Assembly (NCBI RefSeq): GCF_023277745.1
Contig: NZ_CP086322.1
Location: 4,650,001 to 4,714,000 of the forward strand
From: Streptomyces halobius
GTDB lineage: Bacteria; Actinomycetota; Actinomycetes; Streptomycetales; Streptomycetaceae
Length of the DNA: 64,000 nucleotides
Reading direction: 5' to 3'
This document shows positions 1 to 9,789 of this stretch, piece by piece. Made by a program: the position numbers and the translations under genes. The number at the start of each line of letters is the position of its first letter. The stretch's first letter is position 1. Below the pieces are notes generated by a model, which saw only the letters and a list, made by a program, of their open reading frames with translations, did not search any database and was not told where the DNA came from.

Positions 1-1
1 C

Positions 2-550
2 ACATCCAGCGGGCCGGGTGATCTGTTCACCGTCCGCAATGTCGGCAATCTGTTGCCGCCACCGGGCTCGGACGCCTCCTGCGACTCCGTGGGAGCGGCG
101 ATCGAGTACGCGGTCGAGGTACTGAAGGTCGGCTCGATCACGGTATGCGGGCATTCGGGCTGCGGTGCCATGGCGGCGCTGCTCAGCTCCGCGACGGCCG
201 CGTCACAGCACGCCCGGGAAACCGACGAGTCCACCCCCCTCACCCGCTGGCTACGGCACGGTCGGCCGAGCCTGGCCCGTATGCAGCGGATCGGACGGCT
301 GGGACGGGGCGAAGTCGCCCTCGCCGAAAGGCCGGTGGCGGACGATCACGAGCGGCTGGCGCTGGTCAACGTCATACAGCAGCTCGACCACCTCCGGGCG
401 CACACCTGCGTGGCCCGCCGGGTCGCCGAGGGCTCGCTGACGCTGCACGGCATGTACTTCCATGTCGCCGAGGCCCAGACGTACGTCCTGGACGAGGCCA
501 CCCGCCGGTTCTCCGCGGTCCGTCCGGAACCGGCTCCGCTCACCACCTGA
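2..550 (+). CDS. Beta-carbonic anhydrase, C-terminal part (5' end outside window)
   Basis: The frame is open from the first complete codon and ends at TGA 548-550. It reads GDLFTVRNVGN and then CGHSGCGAM, the conserved beta-class carbonic anhydrase blocks. The latter carries the His and Cys zinc ligands. The first zinc Cys and the Asp-Arg dyad lie upstream of the window. The enzyme interconverts CO2 and bicarbonate. It could be a stand-alone enzyme or the C-terminal domain of a SulP anion transporter fusion; the missing 5' end prevents a decision. It sits just upstream of acsA on the same strand. Confidence 0.9.
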   Translation, partial: TSSGPGDLFTVRNVGNLLPPPGSDASCDSVGAAIEYAVEVLKVGSITVCGHSGCGAMAALLSSATAASQHARETDESTPLTRWLRHGRPSLARMQRIGRLGRGEVALAERPVADDHERLALVNVIQQLDHLRAHTCVARRVAEGSLTLHGMYFHVAEAQTYVLDEATRRFSAVRPEPAPLTT

Positions 551-697
551 CCTGCGAACCGCCGGGCCGCGGAGCCCACGCGGCGCACAATCCGACAGGT
601 CTACACCAATATTTATCCACAGCCCTTGTCAGGGCCTGGTACGGGCTGATGAGCTATGTCCCGGGACACATCGGACGCCCTGGGAATGGGAGATGTC

Positions 698-2692
698 GTG
701 AGCAACGAAAGTCTGGCCAATCTTCTCAAGGAAGAGCGGCGGTTCCCCCCGCCCGCCGAGCTGGCCACGCACGCCAACGTCACGGCAGCCGCGTACGAAC
801 AGGCCGCGGCGGACCGGCTGGGCTTCTGGGCCGAGCAGGCGAAACGCCTGTCCTGGGAGACCGCGCCCACCCAGACACTCGACTGGTCCGACGCGCCCTT
901 CGCGAAGTGGTTCGCCGACGGCAGGCTCAATGTCGCCTACAACTGCGTGGACCGCCATGTGGAGGCCGGCCTGGGCGACCGCATCGCCCTCTACTTCGAG
1001 GGCGAGCCGGGCGACACCCGCGCCCTCACCTACGCCGACCTGCAGCGCGAGGTCTGCAAGGCCGCCAACGCACTGACCGAGCTGGGTGTGCGGGCCGGCG
1101 ACCGGGTCGCCATCTATATGCCGATGATCCCGGAGACGGTCATCGCCATGCTGGCCTGCGCGCGCCTGGGCGCCCCGCACTCCGTCGTCTTCGGCGGCTT
1201 CTCCGCGGACGCGCTGGCGACCCGTATCGAGGACGCCGACGCCCAGGTCGTCATCACCGCGGACGGCGGCTACCGGCGCGGCAAGCCCGGCGCCCTCAAG
1301 CCGGCCGTCGACGAAGCCGTCGCGCGGGTGGACCGGGTGCGTCATGTCCTCGTCGTCCGCCGCACCGGCCAGCCCCTCGAAGAGGCTGGGGGGACATGGC
1401 ACGACAGCCGTGACGTGTGGTGGCACGACCTGGTCGACCGCCAGTCGGACCAGCACACCCCCGAGGCGTTCGACGCCGAGCACCCGCTCTTCATCCTCTA
1501 CACCTCCGGCACGACCGGTAAGCCGAAGGGCATCCTGCACACCACCGGCGGCTACCTCACCCAGGCGGCATACACCCATCACGCCGTCTTCGACCTCAAG
1601 CCGGAGACCGACGTGTACTGGTGCACCGCGGACGTCGGCTGGGTGACGGGCCACTCGTACATCACCTACGGCCCGCTCGCCAACGGCGCGACCGAGGTGC
1701 TCTACGAGGGCACGCCCGACACCCCGCACCAGGGCCGGTGGTGGGAGATCGTGCAGAAGTACGGCGTCACGCTCCTCTACACCGCGCCGACCGCGATCCG
1801 CGCCTGCATGAAGTGGGGCGATGACATCCCGGCGAAGTTCGATCTGTCGTCCCTCCGGGTCCTCGGGTCGGTCGGCGAGCCGATCAACCCGGAGGCGTGG
1901 ATGTGGTACCGCAATCACATCGGCGCCGGCACCGCGCCCATCGTCGACACCTGGTGGCAGACGGAGACCGGCGCGATGATGCTCAGCCCGCTGCCGGGCG
2001 TCACGGAGACCAAGCCGGGCTCCGCCCAGCTGCCGCTGCCCGGTATCGCCGCGACGGTGGTGGACGACGATGCCCGCGAGGTGCCCGACGGCGCCGGCGG
2101 CTATCTCGTCCTGACCGAGCCCTGGCCGTCGATGCTGCGCACCATCTGGGGCGACGACCAGCGCTACATCGACACCTACTGGTCCCGCTTCGAGGGCAAG
2201 TACTTCGCCGGCGACGGCGCCAAGAAGGACGACGACGGCGACATCTGGCTGCTCGGCCGGGTGGACGACGTGATGCTGGTGTCCGGCCACAACATCTCCA
2301 CCACCGAGGTGGAGTCGTCGCTGGTCTCGCACCCGAAGGTCGCCGAAGCCGCGGTCGTCGGGGCCACCGACCCACAGACCACGCAGGCCATCTGCGCCTT
2401 TGTCATCCTGCGCGGCGGCGCGGACGCTGAGACATCAGACGTTGACGCGTCGGACGCGGGGCTCGTCGAGGAGCTGCGTGCGCATGTCGCCAAGCAGCTC
2501 GGTCCGATCGCCAAGCCCAAGCGGATCATGCCGGTCGCGGAGCTGCCCAAGACCCGCTCGGGCAAGATCATGCGGCGGCTGCTGCGCGATGTGGCCGAGA
2601 ACCGCGACCTCGGTGATGTCACCACGCTCACCGATGCGTCCGTCATGGAGCTGATCCAGGCGAAGCTGCCGACCGCCGCCGGCGAGGACTGA
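698..2692 (+). CDS. acsA: Acetyl-CoA synthetase (acetate-CoA ligase)
   Basis: AMP-forming acetyl-CoA synthetase, making acetyl-CoA from acetate, ATP and CoA in the cytosol. The adenylation P-loop [11 protein letters not shown], the WWQTETG motif and the C-terminal [11 protein letters not shown] block are all present. The Lys in that last block is the catalytic residue that is reversibly acetylated in the family. The GTG at 698 follows GGGAG at 688-692 with a 5-nt gap, giving 664 aa, normal for Acs. An in-frame ATG at 656 has no good ribosome site. A hairpin terminator follows the gene. Orthologues head this same gene neighbourhood in other actinobacteria. Confidence 0.96.
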   Translation: MSNESLANLLKEERRFPPPAELATHANVTAAAYEQAAADRLGFWAEQAKRLSWETAPTQTLDWSDAPFAKWFADGRLNVAYNCVDRHVEAGLGDRIALYFEGEPGDTRALTYADLQREVCKAANALTELGVRAGDRVAIYMPMIPETVIAMLACARLGAPHSVVFGGFSADALATRIEDADAQVVITADGGYRRGKPGALKPAVDEAVARVDRVRHVLVVRRTGQPLEEAGGTWHDSRDVWWHDLVDRQSDQHTPEAFDAEHPLFILYTSGTTGKPKGILHTTGGYLTQAAYTHHAVFDLKPETDVYWCTADVGWVTGHSYITYGPLANGATEVLYEGTPDTPHQGRWWEIVQKYGVTLLYTAPTAIRACMKWGDDIPAKFDLSSLRVLGSVGEPINPEAWMWYRNHIGAGTAPIVDTWWQTETGAMMLSPLPGVTETKPGSAQLPLPGIAATVVDDDAREVPDGAGGYLVLTEPWPSMLRTIWGDDQRYIDTYWSRFEGKYFAGDGAKKDDDGDIWLLGRVDDVMLVSGHNISTTEVESSLVSHPKVAEAAVVGATDPQTTQAICAFVILRGGADAETSDVDASDAGLVEELRAHVAKQLGPIAKPKRIMPVAELPKTRSGKIMRRLLRDVAENRDLGDVTTLTDASVMELIQAKLPTAAGED

Positions 2693-2709
2693 GCGGCCCC
2701 GGTCGACGC

Positions 2710-2744
2710 GAGGGGGTACCGGCCGCTGCGGCCGGTACCCCCTC
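2710..2744 (+). terminator. Intrinsic-type terminator after acsA
   Basis: Perfect 15-bp stem (2710-2724 against 2730-2744) with a 5-nt loop, 18 nt after the acsA stop. It has no U-tract, as is common in high-GC actinobacteria. Confidence 0.8.
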
Positions 2745-2953
2745 CGGCGTTCCCCGATGCCCCGACGGAGGCCCCCCAGCGGCCGCGTAACCGAGATACC
2801 CGTAAAGTCATGACCACCGACCAACCGTTCGCACTGGCCGGGTACAGTAAATGACCGCGTCAACGACGCGCTGAGAATTCATGGTGCGCCGGGAAGTCTG
2901 GTCGGCAACTGCAACAGCAGTACACAGCTGCCCAAAGACCGGAGGCCCTTGGC

Positions 2954-4348
2954 GTGAGCGTGCCCACAAACCGTCGTTCCATATTCCTCGGGCGGATGCC
3001 CCTGCCCGAGCGGAACTTCGTCGCAGACGCGCTGCGGGCCGAGACCGTGGGCGGCGTCCTCCTGCTCGTCGCCGCCATCGTGGCCCTGATCTGGGCAAAC
3101 ACCCTCAGCGGCAGCTACGAGGCAATCCGCGACTTCCATATCGGTCCGGCCTTCCTGGGCCTCGACCTCTCCCTCCAGCACTGGGCCGCCAACGGCCTGC
3201 TCGCCGTCTTCTTCTTCGTGGCCGGCATCGAGCTCAAGCGCGAGCTGGTCGTCGGTGAGCTGCGCGACCCCAAGGCCGCCACCCTCCCCGTGATCGCCGC
3301 GATCTGCGGAATGGTCATGCCCGCGCTTGTCTACGTCGTCGTCAACGTCTTCGGCGGCGGCTCGTTGGACGGCTGGGCGGTCCCCACCGCCACCGACATC
3401 GCCTTCGCACTCGCCGTCCTCGCCGTGATCGGCACCTCCCTGCCGTCCGCGCTGCGCGCCTTCCTGCTCACCCTGGCGGTCGTCGACGACCTCTTCGCGA
3501 TCCTGATCATCGCGGTCTTCTTCACCTCGAAGATCAATTTCCTGCCGCTCGGCCTCGCCGTCGTCGGCCTCGCGGTCTTCTATCTGCTGCTCCGCATGGG
3601 CGTCCGCGGCTGGTACGTCTATGTGCCGCTCGCCGTGATCACCTGGGCCCTGATGGAGAACAGCGGGGTGCACGCCACCATCGCGGGCGTCGCCATGGGC
3701 CTGATGCTGCGCTGCACCCGCCGCGACGGCGAGCGGCACTCCCTCGGCGAGCACATCGAGCACCTGGTCCGCCCGCTCTCGGCCGGTCTCGCGGTGCCGC
3801 TGTTCGCCCTCTTCTCGGCGGGCGTCACCATCTCCGGCAGCGCGGTCCACGAGGTCTTCACCCGGCCCGAGACGCTCGGCGTCGTCCTCGGCCTGGTGGC
3901 CGGCAAGGCACTGGGCATCTTCGGCGGTACGTGGGTCACCGCCCGCTTCACCAAGGCCCAGCTCAACCCGGATCTCAAGTGGCCGGATCTGTTCGCCGTC
4001 GGAGCCCTCTCCGGCATCGGCTTCACCGTATCGCTGCTCATCGGCGAACTGGCCTTCGCCGGGGACCTGACACTCACGGATGAGATCAAGGCATCGGTGC
4101 TGATCGGCTCGCTGCTCGCCGCCGTCTTCTCCGGTGCCCTTCTCAAGGCCCGCAACAACAAGTACAAGCAGCTGTGCGAGGAGGAGGAGCGCGACGACGA
4201 TCAGGACGGCATCCCCGATATTTACGAACGCGACAAGCCCGAGTACCACTTGCGGATGGCACTGATCCTCGAAGCGAGGGCCGCGGAACACCGGCGGCTG
4301 GCCGAAGTCGCAGCCGGGCCACACACCGGCGACGATGGTCCGGCATGA
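2954..4348 (+). CDS. nhaA: Na+/H+ antiporter NhaA
   Basis: 464-aa integral membrane antiporter that exports Na+ in exchange for H+. About 11-12 hydrophobic segments fill residues 30-400. The tract FFFVAGIELKREL and the paired Asp of LAVVDDLFAIL (ion-binding aspartates) match the NhaA family, as does GIGFTVSLLIGELAF. A charged cytoplasmic tail of about 60 residues follows. The GTG start is 8 nt after GGAGG at 2941-2945. This is the first of two NhaA paralogues in the window (the other at 44444-45874). Confidence 0.95.
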   Translation: MSVPTNRRSIFLGRMPLPERNFVADALRAETVGGVLLLVAAIVALIWANTLSGSYEAIRDFHIGPAFLGLDLSLQHWAANGLLAVFFFVAGIELKRELVVGELRDPKAATLPVIAAICGMVMPALVYVVVNVFGGGSLDGWAVPTATDIAFALAVLAVIGTSLPSALRAFLLTLAVVDDLFAILIIAVFFTSKINFLPLGLAVVGLAVFYLLLRMGVRGWYVYVPLAVITWALMENSGVHATIAGVAMGLMLRCTRRDGERHSLGEHIEHLVRPLSAGLAVPLFALFSAGVTISGSAVHEVFTRPETLGVVLGLVAGKALGIFGGTWVTARFTKAQLNPDLKWPDLFAVGALSGIGFTVSLLIGELAFAGDLTLTDEIKASVLIGSLLAAVFSGALLKARNNKYKQLCEEEERDDDQDGIPDIYERDKPEYHLRMALILEARAAEHRRLAEVAAGPHTGDDGPA

Positions 4349-4394
4349 TCTGAACAGATATCGCATCCGGGTGGAAACGAAGAGGGAGACGGCG

Positions 4395-4847
4395 ATGAGC
4401 GCAGGCGAAGGCGGCACGGACCGCAGCCTCGGGCAGCTGGTGGCTTCGGCCACCGCCGAGATGTCCGCACTTGTGCACGACGAGATCGCGCTGGCCAAGG
4501 CGGAACTGCGGCAGGACGCCAAGCGGGCGGGAATCAGCGGCGCCGCCTTCATCGTGGCCGGGGCGCTGGCGCTGTTCGCCCTGCCGGTGCTGAGCTTCGC
4601 GGCGGCGTACGGCATCCACAACCTCGGCCTCGGGCTCGCCTGGTCCTTTCTGATCGTGGGCGGCGCCTTCCTGGTGCTCGCCGCCGCGCTGGTCGCCGTC
4701 GCGGTGGCCAAGGTCAAGAAGATCAAGAAGCCGGAGAAGTCCATCAGCTCGGCCAAGGAGACCGCGGCCGTCCTCCAAAAGGCCAAGCCACACCCGCGGG
4801 TGGCGCCGGCGGACCACCCGGTCCTGGAGTCTGTGACACGCTCGTAG
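4395..4847 (+). CDS. Phage-holin-like membrane protein (holin superfamily 3_6 type)
   Basis: 150-aa protein with an N-terminal amphipathic part (LVHDEIALAKAELR) and two hydrophobic segments at about residues 50-75 and 80-110, followed by a basic tail. This is the layout of the actinobacterial holin-X/DUF1469 family. ATG 4395 is preceded by GAGGGAGA. An in-frame ATG at 4335 would overlap the end of nhaA and is less likely. Its function is unknown; the family is found in non-phage chromosomal contexts, as here. The next gene starts 2 nt after its stop, so the two are probably co-transcribed. Confidence 0.85.
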   Translation: MSAGEGGTDRSLGQLVASATAEMSALVHDEIALAKAELRQDAKRAGISGAAFIVAGALALFALPVLSFAAAYGIHNLGLGLAWSFLIVGGAFLVLAAALVAVAVAKVKKIKKPEKSISSAKETAAVLQKAKPHPRVAPADHPVLESVTRS

Positions 4848-4849
4848 GC

Positions 4850-5788
4850 ATGACAGCCCCTGACAGCGCCACCTCGGTCGTACGGCTCGACGTCCCGGGC
4901 GGGAAAGAGCTGACGCACCGGGACGTCGCGGCGAACGGCGCCCGCTTCCACATCGCCGAGATGGGCGACGGCCCCCTGGTGCTGCTGCTGCACGGCTTCC
5001 CGCAGTTCTGGTGGACCTGGCGGTACCAGCTGCCCGCGCTCGCCGACGCGGGCTTCCGCGCGGTCGCGATGGACCTGCGCGGCGTCGGCGGCAGCGACCG
5101 CACACCGCGCGGCTACGACCCGGCGAACCTCGCCCTCGACATCACCGGCGTCATCCGCTCCCTGGGCGAGCCGGACGCCGCACTCGTCGGGCACGACCTG
5201 GGCGGCTATCTCGCCTGGACGGCGGCGGCGATGCGGCCCAAGCTGGTGCGCCGGCTGGCGGTGGCCTCGATGCCGCACCCCCGGCGCTGGCGCTCGGCGA
5301 TGCTCGCCGACGTCAAACAGAGCAGGCGGAGTGCGCACATCTGGAGCTTCCAACGGCCCTGGCTTCCGGAGCGCCGGCTGGTGGCGGACGACGCGGCGCT
5401 GGTCGGCCGGATGATCCGTGACTGGTCCGGGCCCCGGCCGCCCGAGGACGACGCGGTGACGGCCTATCAGCGGGCGATGAGCATCCCCTCGACGGCGCAC
5501 TGCTCGGTCGAGCCGTACCGGTGGATGGTGCGCTCGATGGCCCGACCGGACGGCATCCAGTTCAACCGCCGGATGAAGCTGCCGGTACGTGTCCCGACGC
5601 TGCATCTGCACGGTTCGCTCGACCCGGTGATGCGTACCCGCAGCGCCGCCGGCTCCGGCGAGTACGTCGAGGCCCCGTACCGCTGGCGGCTGTTCGACGG
5701 GCTGGGGCACTTCCCGCACGAGGAGGACCCGGTGGCGTTCTCGACCGAGTTGATCGGCTGGCTGAAGGATCCCGAACCGGACCGCTGA
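4850..5788 (+). CDS. Alpha/beta hydrolase, epoxide-hydrolase-like
   Basis: 312-aa alpha/beta-hydrolase-fold enzyme. HGFPQFWWTWRYQ is the oxyanion-hole HGxP region. GHDLGG is the nucleophile elbow with Asp, as in epoxide hydrolases and haloalkane dehalogenases. LHGSLDP carries the acid and GLGHFPHEEDP the catalytic His. A soluble epoxide hydrolase is the best guess, and the syntenic mycobacterial gene is called ephE. The start is 2 nt after the preceding stop. The substrate is not deducible. Confidence 0.88.
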   Translation: MTAPDSATSVVRLDVPGGKELTHRDVAANGARFHIAEMGDGPLVLLLHGFPQFWWTWRYQLPALADAGFRAVAMDLRGVGGSDRTPRGYDPANLALDITGVIRSLGEPDAALVGHDLGGYLAWTAAAMRPKLVRRLAVASMPHPRRWRSAMLADVKQSRRSAHIWSFQRPWLPERRLVADDAALVGRMIRDWSGPRPPEDDAVTAYQRAMSIPSTAHCSVEPYRWMVRSMARPDGIQFNRRMKLPVRVPTLHLHGSLDPVMRTRSAAGSGEYVEAPYRWRLFDGLGHFPHEEDPVAFSTELIGWLKDPEPDR

Positions 5789-5960
5789 CGGCGGGCGCAC
5801 CCGGGACCGGGCGGTCCGGGGCATAGTCACCGCCCCCTCGCACACGGGCCGACCACCCGTTCGGACTTTCGTCTGATGAACGGCCACTTGCCCGGCGCAT
5901 AGGCCAATTGGCGGCTCCCCAGGCGGTTACGGACCTTGGGGCAGGGGCAGAGTCGTGGGT

Positions 5961-6158
5961 ATGGGCTGGACGCACGACTACCGTGACGTGGCACGCAACC
6001 GCCGCAGCAGTGCCGCTGCAGTGGGCACTCGGGAGACGGGCACCCCGGACGTCGGGTCCGGAGACTCCCCCGATCCCGCGCACCCGATGGGCATTCCGCG
6101 CATCCTGCGCCGCAGAGCGCGCTGGGTGAGCGCGCGCCTGCGCCATCCCCGCGGCTGA
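5961..6158 (+). CDS. Small hypothetical protein (65 aa)
   Basis: A small frame starting MGWTHDYRDVARNRRSS, with strong G/C bias at third codon positions as in real Streptomyces genes. It has a basic C-terminal half (RILRRRARWVSARLRHPRG). The in-frame GTG at 5955 is an alternative start. No family is recognised. It occupies the otherwise empty 434-bp gap between the hydrolase and the convergent protease gene, and its ribosome site is weak. Confidence 0.45.
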   Translation: MGWTHDYRDVARNRRSSAAAVGTRETGTPDVGSGDSPDPAHPMGIPRILRRRARWVSARLRHPRG

Positions 6159-6222
6159 GCCCCGCGCGCCGCCGGCATGTGGCGTGGGAACCCACCCCGC
6201 AGGCCCCCGCGCCCCGCACCGC

Positions 6223-7422
6223 TCAGATCGCGCAGCCCTGGCTGTCGACCTGCCGCTGGGCCGTACGCCCCTTGGCGATGTCCCCCCGGACCTCGTCGAC
6301 GGTCAGCGCGTAACCGGTGCGCGAGTCGTCCAGCGACTTCGCGAAGACGACGCCGTAGACCTCACCCTGAGGAGTGAGCAGCGGGCCGCCGGAATTGCCC
6401 TGCCGGACCGTGGCGTAGAGGGAGTAGACATCGCGGCCGACCGTGCCGCGGTGGTAGATGTCCGGGCCGTTGGCCTGGATGCGGCCGCGGATACGGGCGG
6501 CGCGGACGTCATAGCCGCCGTTCTCCGGGAAGCCGGCCACGATGGCGCTCTTGCCGGTGTTCGCGTCCTTGTCGGCGAAGCGCAACGTCGGGGCGTTCAG
6601 CGACGGCACGTCCAGGACGGCGATATCGCGCTGCCAGTCGTAGAGCACGACCTTGGCGTCGTACGTCCGCCCCTCGCCGCCCACCTGCACGGTCGGTTCG
6701 TCGACGCCGCCGACGACATGCGCGTTGGTCATCACGCGATGCCGCCCGAAGACGAAGCCGGTGCCTTCGAGAACCTTCCCGCAACTCGGTGCGGTGCCGA
6801 CGACCTTGACGATGCTGCGCTTGGCCCGCACCGCCACCGGGCTGTCGGCCAGCGCGGGATCGGGCGCGGGCACGGAGGTGATCGGCTCGTTGGCGAACGG
6901 GGAGAAGACCTGCGGGAAGCCGTTCTGCGCGAGCACGGAGGAGAAGTCGGCGAACCAGGTGTTGGCCTCGGGGGGCAGCACGCGGGACACCCCCAGCAGC
7001 ACCTTGGAGTTCCGTACCTCCTTGCCGAGCGTCGGCAGGGACGTACCGGCCAGGGCGGAGCCGATCAGCCAGGCGACCAGCAGCATCGCCAGGACGTTGA
7101 CCACCGCGCCGCCGGTCGCGTCCAGCGCCCGCGCCGGTGACCAGGTGATGTGGCGGCGCAGTTTGTTGCCCAGATGGGTGGTGAGCGCCTGGCCCACGGA
7201 TGCGCACACGATCACGATGGCGACCGCGGCGATGGCCGCGAAGGTACCGGGCGACGCGCCGTCGGTGATCTCGTTCCAGATCAGCGGCAGCAGATAGACC
7301 GCGATCAGGCCGCCCCCGAGGAAGCCGATCACGGACAGGATGCCGACGACGAAACCTTGCCGATAGCCGACGATCGCGAACCACACGGCCGCGACCAGCA
7401 GCAGAATGTCCAGGACGTTCAC
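6223..7422 (-). CDS. MarP-type membrane serine protease (CvpA domain plus trypsin domain)
   Basis: The N-terminus has four hydrophobic segments (about residues 1-160) of the CvpA/colicin-V-production type, followed by a chymotrypsin-like protease domain. The triad is visible as H in MTNAHVVGG, D in DWQRDIAVLDV and S in RQGNSGGPLL. Length is 399 aa, close to M. tuberculosis MarP, a periplasmic protease needed for acid and oxidative stress survival. GTG 7422 is chosen because MarP proteins begin with the NVLDILLL segment; GTG 7431 is also possible. The gene starts about 13 nt after the Nudix stop, forming an operon with it. The role is inferred from family and synteny. Confidence 0.9.
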   Translation of the reverse strand: MNVLDILLLVAAVWFAIVGYRQGFVVGILSVIGFLGGGLIAVYLLPLIWNEITDGASPGTFAAIAAVAIVIVCASVGQALTTHLGNKLRRHITWSPARALDATGGAVVNVLAMLLVAWLIGSALAGTSLPTLGKEVRNSKVLLGVSRVLPPEANTWFADFSSVLAQNGFPQVFSPFANEPITSVPAPDPALADSPVAVRAKRSIVKVVGTAPSCGKVLEGTGFVFGRHRVMTNAHVVGGVDEPTVQVGGEGRTYDAKVVLYDWQRDIAVLDVPSLNAPTLRFADKDANTGKSAIVAGFPENGGYDVRAARIRGRIQANGPDIYHRGTVGRDVYSLYATVRQGNSGGPLLTPQGEVYGVVFAKSLDDSRTGYALTVDEVRGDIAKGRTAQRQVDSQGCAI

Positions 7423-7435
7423 GCCCGACACCGTC

Positions 7436-8188
7436 TCACGAGCGCCAGTCCAGCGGGACGTGCTTGTCACGGTCCCACGGAATCTCCCAGCCCGCGTAAT
7501 GCAGGATCCGGTCGATGACTCCGGCCGTAAAACCCCAGACCAGGGCGTTCTCGACAAGGAAAGCCGGGCCGATGTGGCCGCTGGGATGGCGTGTGGTCAC
7601 GCGATGGCCGGGGTTCGTGAGATCCGCCACGGGAACCGTGAACACCCGGGCGGTCTCCGCCTGGTCGACCGCGCCGACCGGGCTCGGCTCGCGCCACCAG
7701 CCCAGGACGGGTGTCACGACGAAGCCGCTGACGGGGATGTAGAGCCGCGGCAGCACGCCGAAGACCTGGACACCGCGCGGATCGAGGCCGGTCTCCTCCT
7801 GGGCCTCGCGCAGCGCCGCCCGCACCGGGCCGCGCCCGTCGGGATCGCCGTCCTCCGGGTCGAGGGCGCCTCCGGGGAAGGAGGGCTGGCCGGCATGCGA
7901 GCGCAGGGTGCCGGCGCGCTCCATCAGGAGCAGCTCGGGGCCGCGCGGGCCGTGGCCGAACAGGATCAGCACCGCGGACTGCCGGCCGCCGCTCTCGGGC
8001 GGCAGGAAGCGGCTGAGCTGGCGGGGCTCGATCGTGTCCGCAGCCCGGGCCACCGGGGTGAGCCATTCCGGCAGACCGTCGGCTGTGACGGTGACCTCCC
8101 GCCCGCCGGCAGCGCCGCAGGGGCCCCCGGCCCCCGCCCGGCCGGGGGCGTCCGTCGTCTCCCCGTACTGCTCCCGTGCTCTCGTCAT
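7436..8188 (-). CDS. Nudix hydrolase, CoA-pyrophosphatase type
   Basis: 250-aa protein. The sequence GGALDPEDGDPDG followed by ALREAQEETGLD contains the Nudix box (G-x5-E-x7-REUxEE variant). The upstream HAGQPSFPGG motif is typical of the UPF0035/CoA pyrophosphatase subgroup, which cleaves CoA to 4'-phosphopantetheine and 3',5'-ADP. ATG 8188 follows AGGGA by 5 nt. A longer open frame upstream lacks coding character. It sits between nth and the MarP-type gene, its conserved position in actinobacteria. Confidence 0.88.
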   Translation of the reverse strand: MTRAREQYGETTDAPGRAGAGGPCGAAGGREVTVTADGLPEWLTPVARAADTIEPRQLSRFLPPESGGRQSAVLILFGHGPRGPELLLMERAGTLRSHAGQPSFPGGALDPEDGDPDGRGPVRAALREAQEETGLDPRGVQVFGVLPRLYIPVSGFVVTPVLGWWREPSPVGAVDQAETARVFTVPVADLTNPGHRVTTRHPSGHIGPAFLVENALVWGFTAGVIDRILHYAGWEIPWDRDKHVPLDWRS

Positions 8189-8270
8189 ACGCGTCCCTAG
8201 GGTCTCGGCTTCGATGGTCGGGGCCGCGCGGCCGGTCCCGGGCCGACCCCCGCGGTCCCCGCGACTGCCG

Positions 8271-9410
8271 TCATGGTGCCGCCATCGGGGGCGCGGGCTG
8301 CCCCGGATAGCCGGCCGGCGGCTTGAGCCGCTGCCCCGGCTGGCCGCCCAGCTCGTACTTGAGCAGCTTCTTCGCCTTCTCCGGGTCCGTCTCACCCTCG
8401 CCGTACGCGGGGCACAGCGGGGCGATGGCGCAGGCACCGCAGGCGGGCTTACGGGAGTGGCAGACGCGGCGGCCGTGGAAGATCAGGCGGTGCGAGAGCA
8501 TCGTCCACTCGCTCTTCGGGAAGAGCGCGGCGACCTCGGCCTCGATCTTGTCCGCGTCCTCCTGGGTGGTCCAGCCGAAACGGCGCGCCAGGCGGCCGAA
8601 GTGTGTGTCCACCGTGATGCCCGGTACGCCGAAGGCGTTGCCCAGCACCACATTGGCGGTCTTGCGGCCGACCCCGGGCAGCGTGACCAGATCCTCCATA
8701 CGGCCCGGCACCTCACCGCCGAAGCGGTCGCGCAGCGCGGCCGACAGCCCGAGCAGCGATCTCGTCTTGGCGCGGAAGAAGCCGGTCGGCCGGATCAGCT
8801 CCTCCAGCCGCTCCGGATCCATCGCGGCCATGTCCTCGGGAGTCGGGCAGACCGCGAAGAGCCGGGGAGTGGTCTGGTTGACCCTCAGGTCGGTGGTCTG
8901 CGCGGACAGCACCGTCGCGACCAGGAGCTCGAAGGGGTTGGTGAAGTCCAGCTCCGGGTGGGCGTACGGATACAGCTCGGCGAGCTCGCGGTTGATCCGC
9001 CGGGCCCGCCGCACCATGGCGGCCCGCGATTCGGGCTTACGGGCGGCGGGGGCCTTTTTCTTGGCGGCGGTCTTCTGGGAGGTGGCCTTCTTGGCGGCGG
9101 GGGCCTCCTTGGCGGTCGCGGCGGTCTTCTTCGTCGCTGCCGCGTTCTTCGTCGCGGCGCCCTTGGCCGTCACGGCCTTCTTGGCGACGGCTTTCTTCGC
9201 GGCTGCCTTTTTCGCGACGGTCTTCTTCCCGCCGGTCTCCGCCGTCGCGGCCTTTTTCGTGACGGCTTTCTTCGTGACGGCTTTCGTGACTGCCTTCTTC
9301 GTGACGGCCTTCTTGGCCGCCGCCGGCTTCTCGTGGGTCTGCTTCACGGCGGTCTTCTTCCCTGCCGATCTCTTGCTTGCCGACGTCTTCCTTGCTGAGG
9401 TGTTCGCCAT
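8271..9410 (-). CDS. nth: Endonuclease III with long Lys/Ala-rich N-terminal tail
   Basis: DNA glycosylase/AP-lyase for oxidised pyrimidines. The helix-hairpin-helix [11 protein letters not shown] supplies the catalytic Lys, [11 protein letters not shown] the catalytic Asp, and C-x6-C-x2-C-x5-C near the C-terminus binds a 4Fe-4S cluster. The core occupies about residues 130-365. Before it comes a tail of about 128 residues made of [15 protein letters not shown] repeats, resembling the tails of histone H1 and HupS. ATG 9410 is preceded by GGGA. The frame stays open further upstream but without coding character. The gene is divergent from crp. The tail length is uncertain because repeats can expand. 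Confidence 0.92.
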   Translation of the reverse strand: MANTSARKTSASKRSAGKKTAVKQTHEKPAAAKKAVTKKAVTKAVTKKAVTKKAATAETGGKKTVAKKAAAKKAVAKKAVTAKGAATKNAAATKKTAATAKEAPAAKKATSQKTAAKKKAPAARKPESRAAMVRRARRINRELAELYPYAHPELDFTNPFELLVATVLSAQTTDLRVNQTTPRLFAVCPTPEDMAAMDPERLEELIRPTGFFRAKTRSLLGLSAALRDRFGGEVPGRMEDLVTLPGVGRKTANVVLGNAFGVPGITVDTHFGRLARRFGWTTQEDADKIEAEVAALFPKSEWTMLSHRLIFHGRRVCHSRKPACGACAIAPLCPAYGEGETDPEKAKKLLKYELGGQPGQRLKPPAGYPGQPAPPMAAP

Positions 9411-9711
9411 CGGGTCCCGCACCGCCGGACTCGACGCGCCGGGATCCCGCCTCGCGGGCCTCCGGCCGGACACCACACTGGAGGGCGATTTGTCACTTTT
9501 ATCCGCATCCGAGACGCCGGAGGGCAGCTGTTCGCCCACAGCGGAATGACATCCTGCGCTCACTCGCCCAGCCCCCAGTCCTGTGCTCCCACCGGCGTAT
9601 TGGACACTCGGCCAGACTAAGGCCAGCCACTGACATCCGGCCCGATCACCGTGATTCGTGACCCCAATCGGCCCCCTGCCGTACGGCTCGGAGCACGGGT
9701 CCGGCAAACTT

Positions 9712-9725
9712 GTGATTGATCGCAC
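9712..9725. promoter_or_regulatory. Candidate Crp-type binding site upstream of crp
   Basis: GTG-N8-CAC half-sites (GTGATTGATCGCAC) match the spacing of CRP-family operators. The site is 65 nt upstream of the crp start, in the nth-crp divergent region. Autoregulation is inferred only. Confidence 0.35.
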
Positions 9726-9789
9726 TGTTTTGCATTCCGGCATGATGGGGACCACAGTCCCCCGGAGCATGTCGACAAGGAGAGATCTC

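Noticed and set aside
2879..5887. Very long open frame on the minus strand (about 1000 codons) across nhaA, the holin-like gene and the hydrolase
   Set aside because: It is antisense to three well-recognised genes; long antisense frames are expected in high-GC DNA and the product shows only low-complexity Arg/Gly/Asp-rich sequence.
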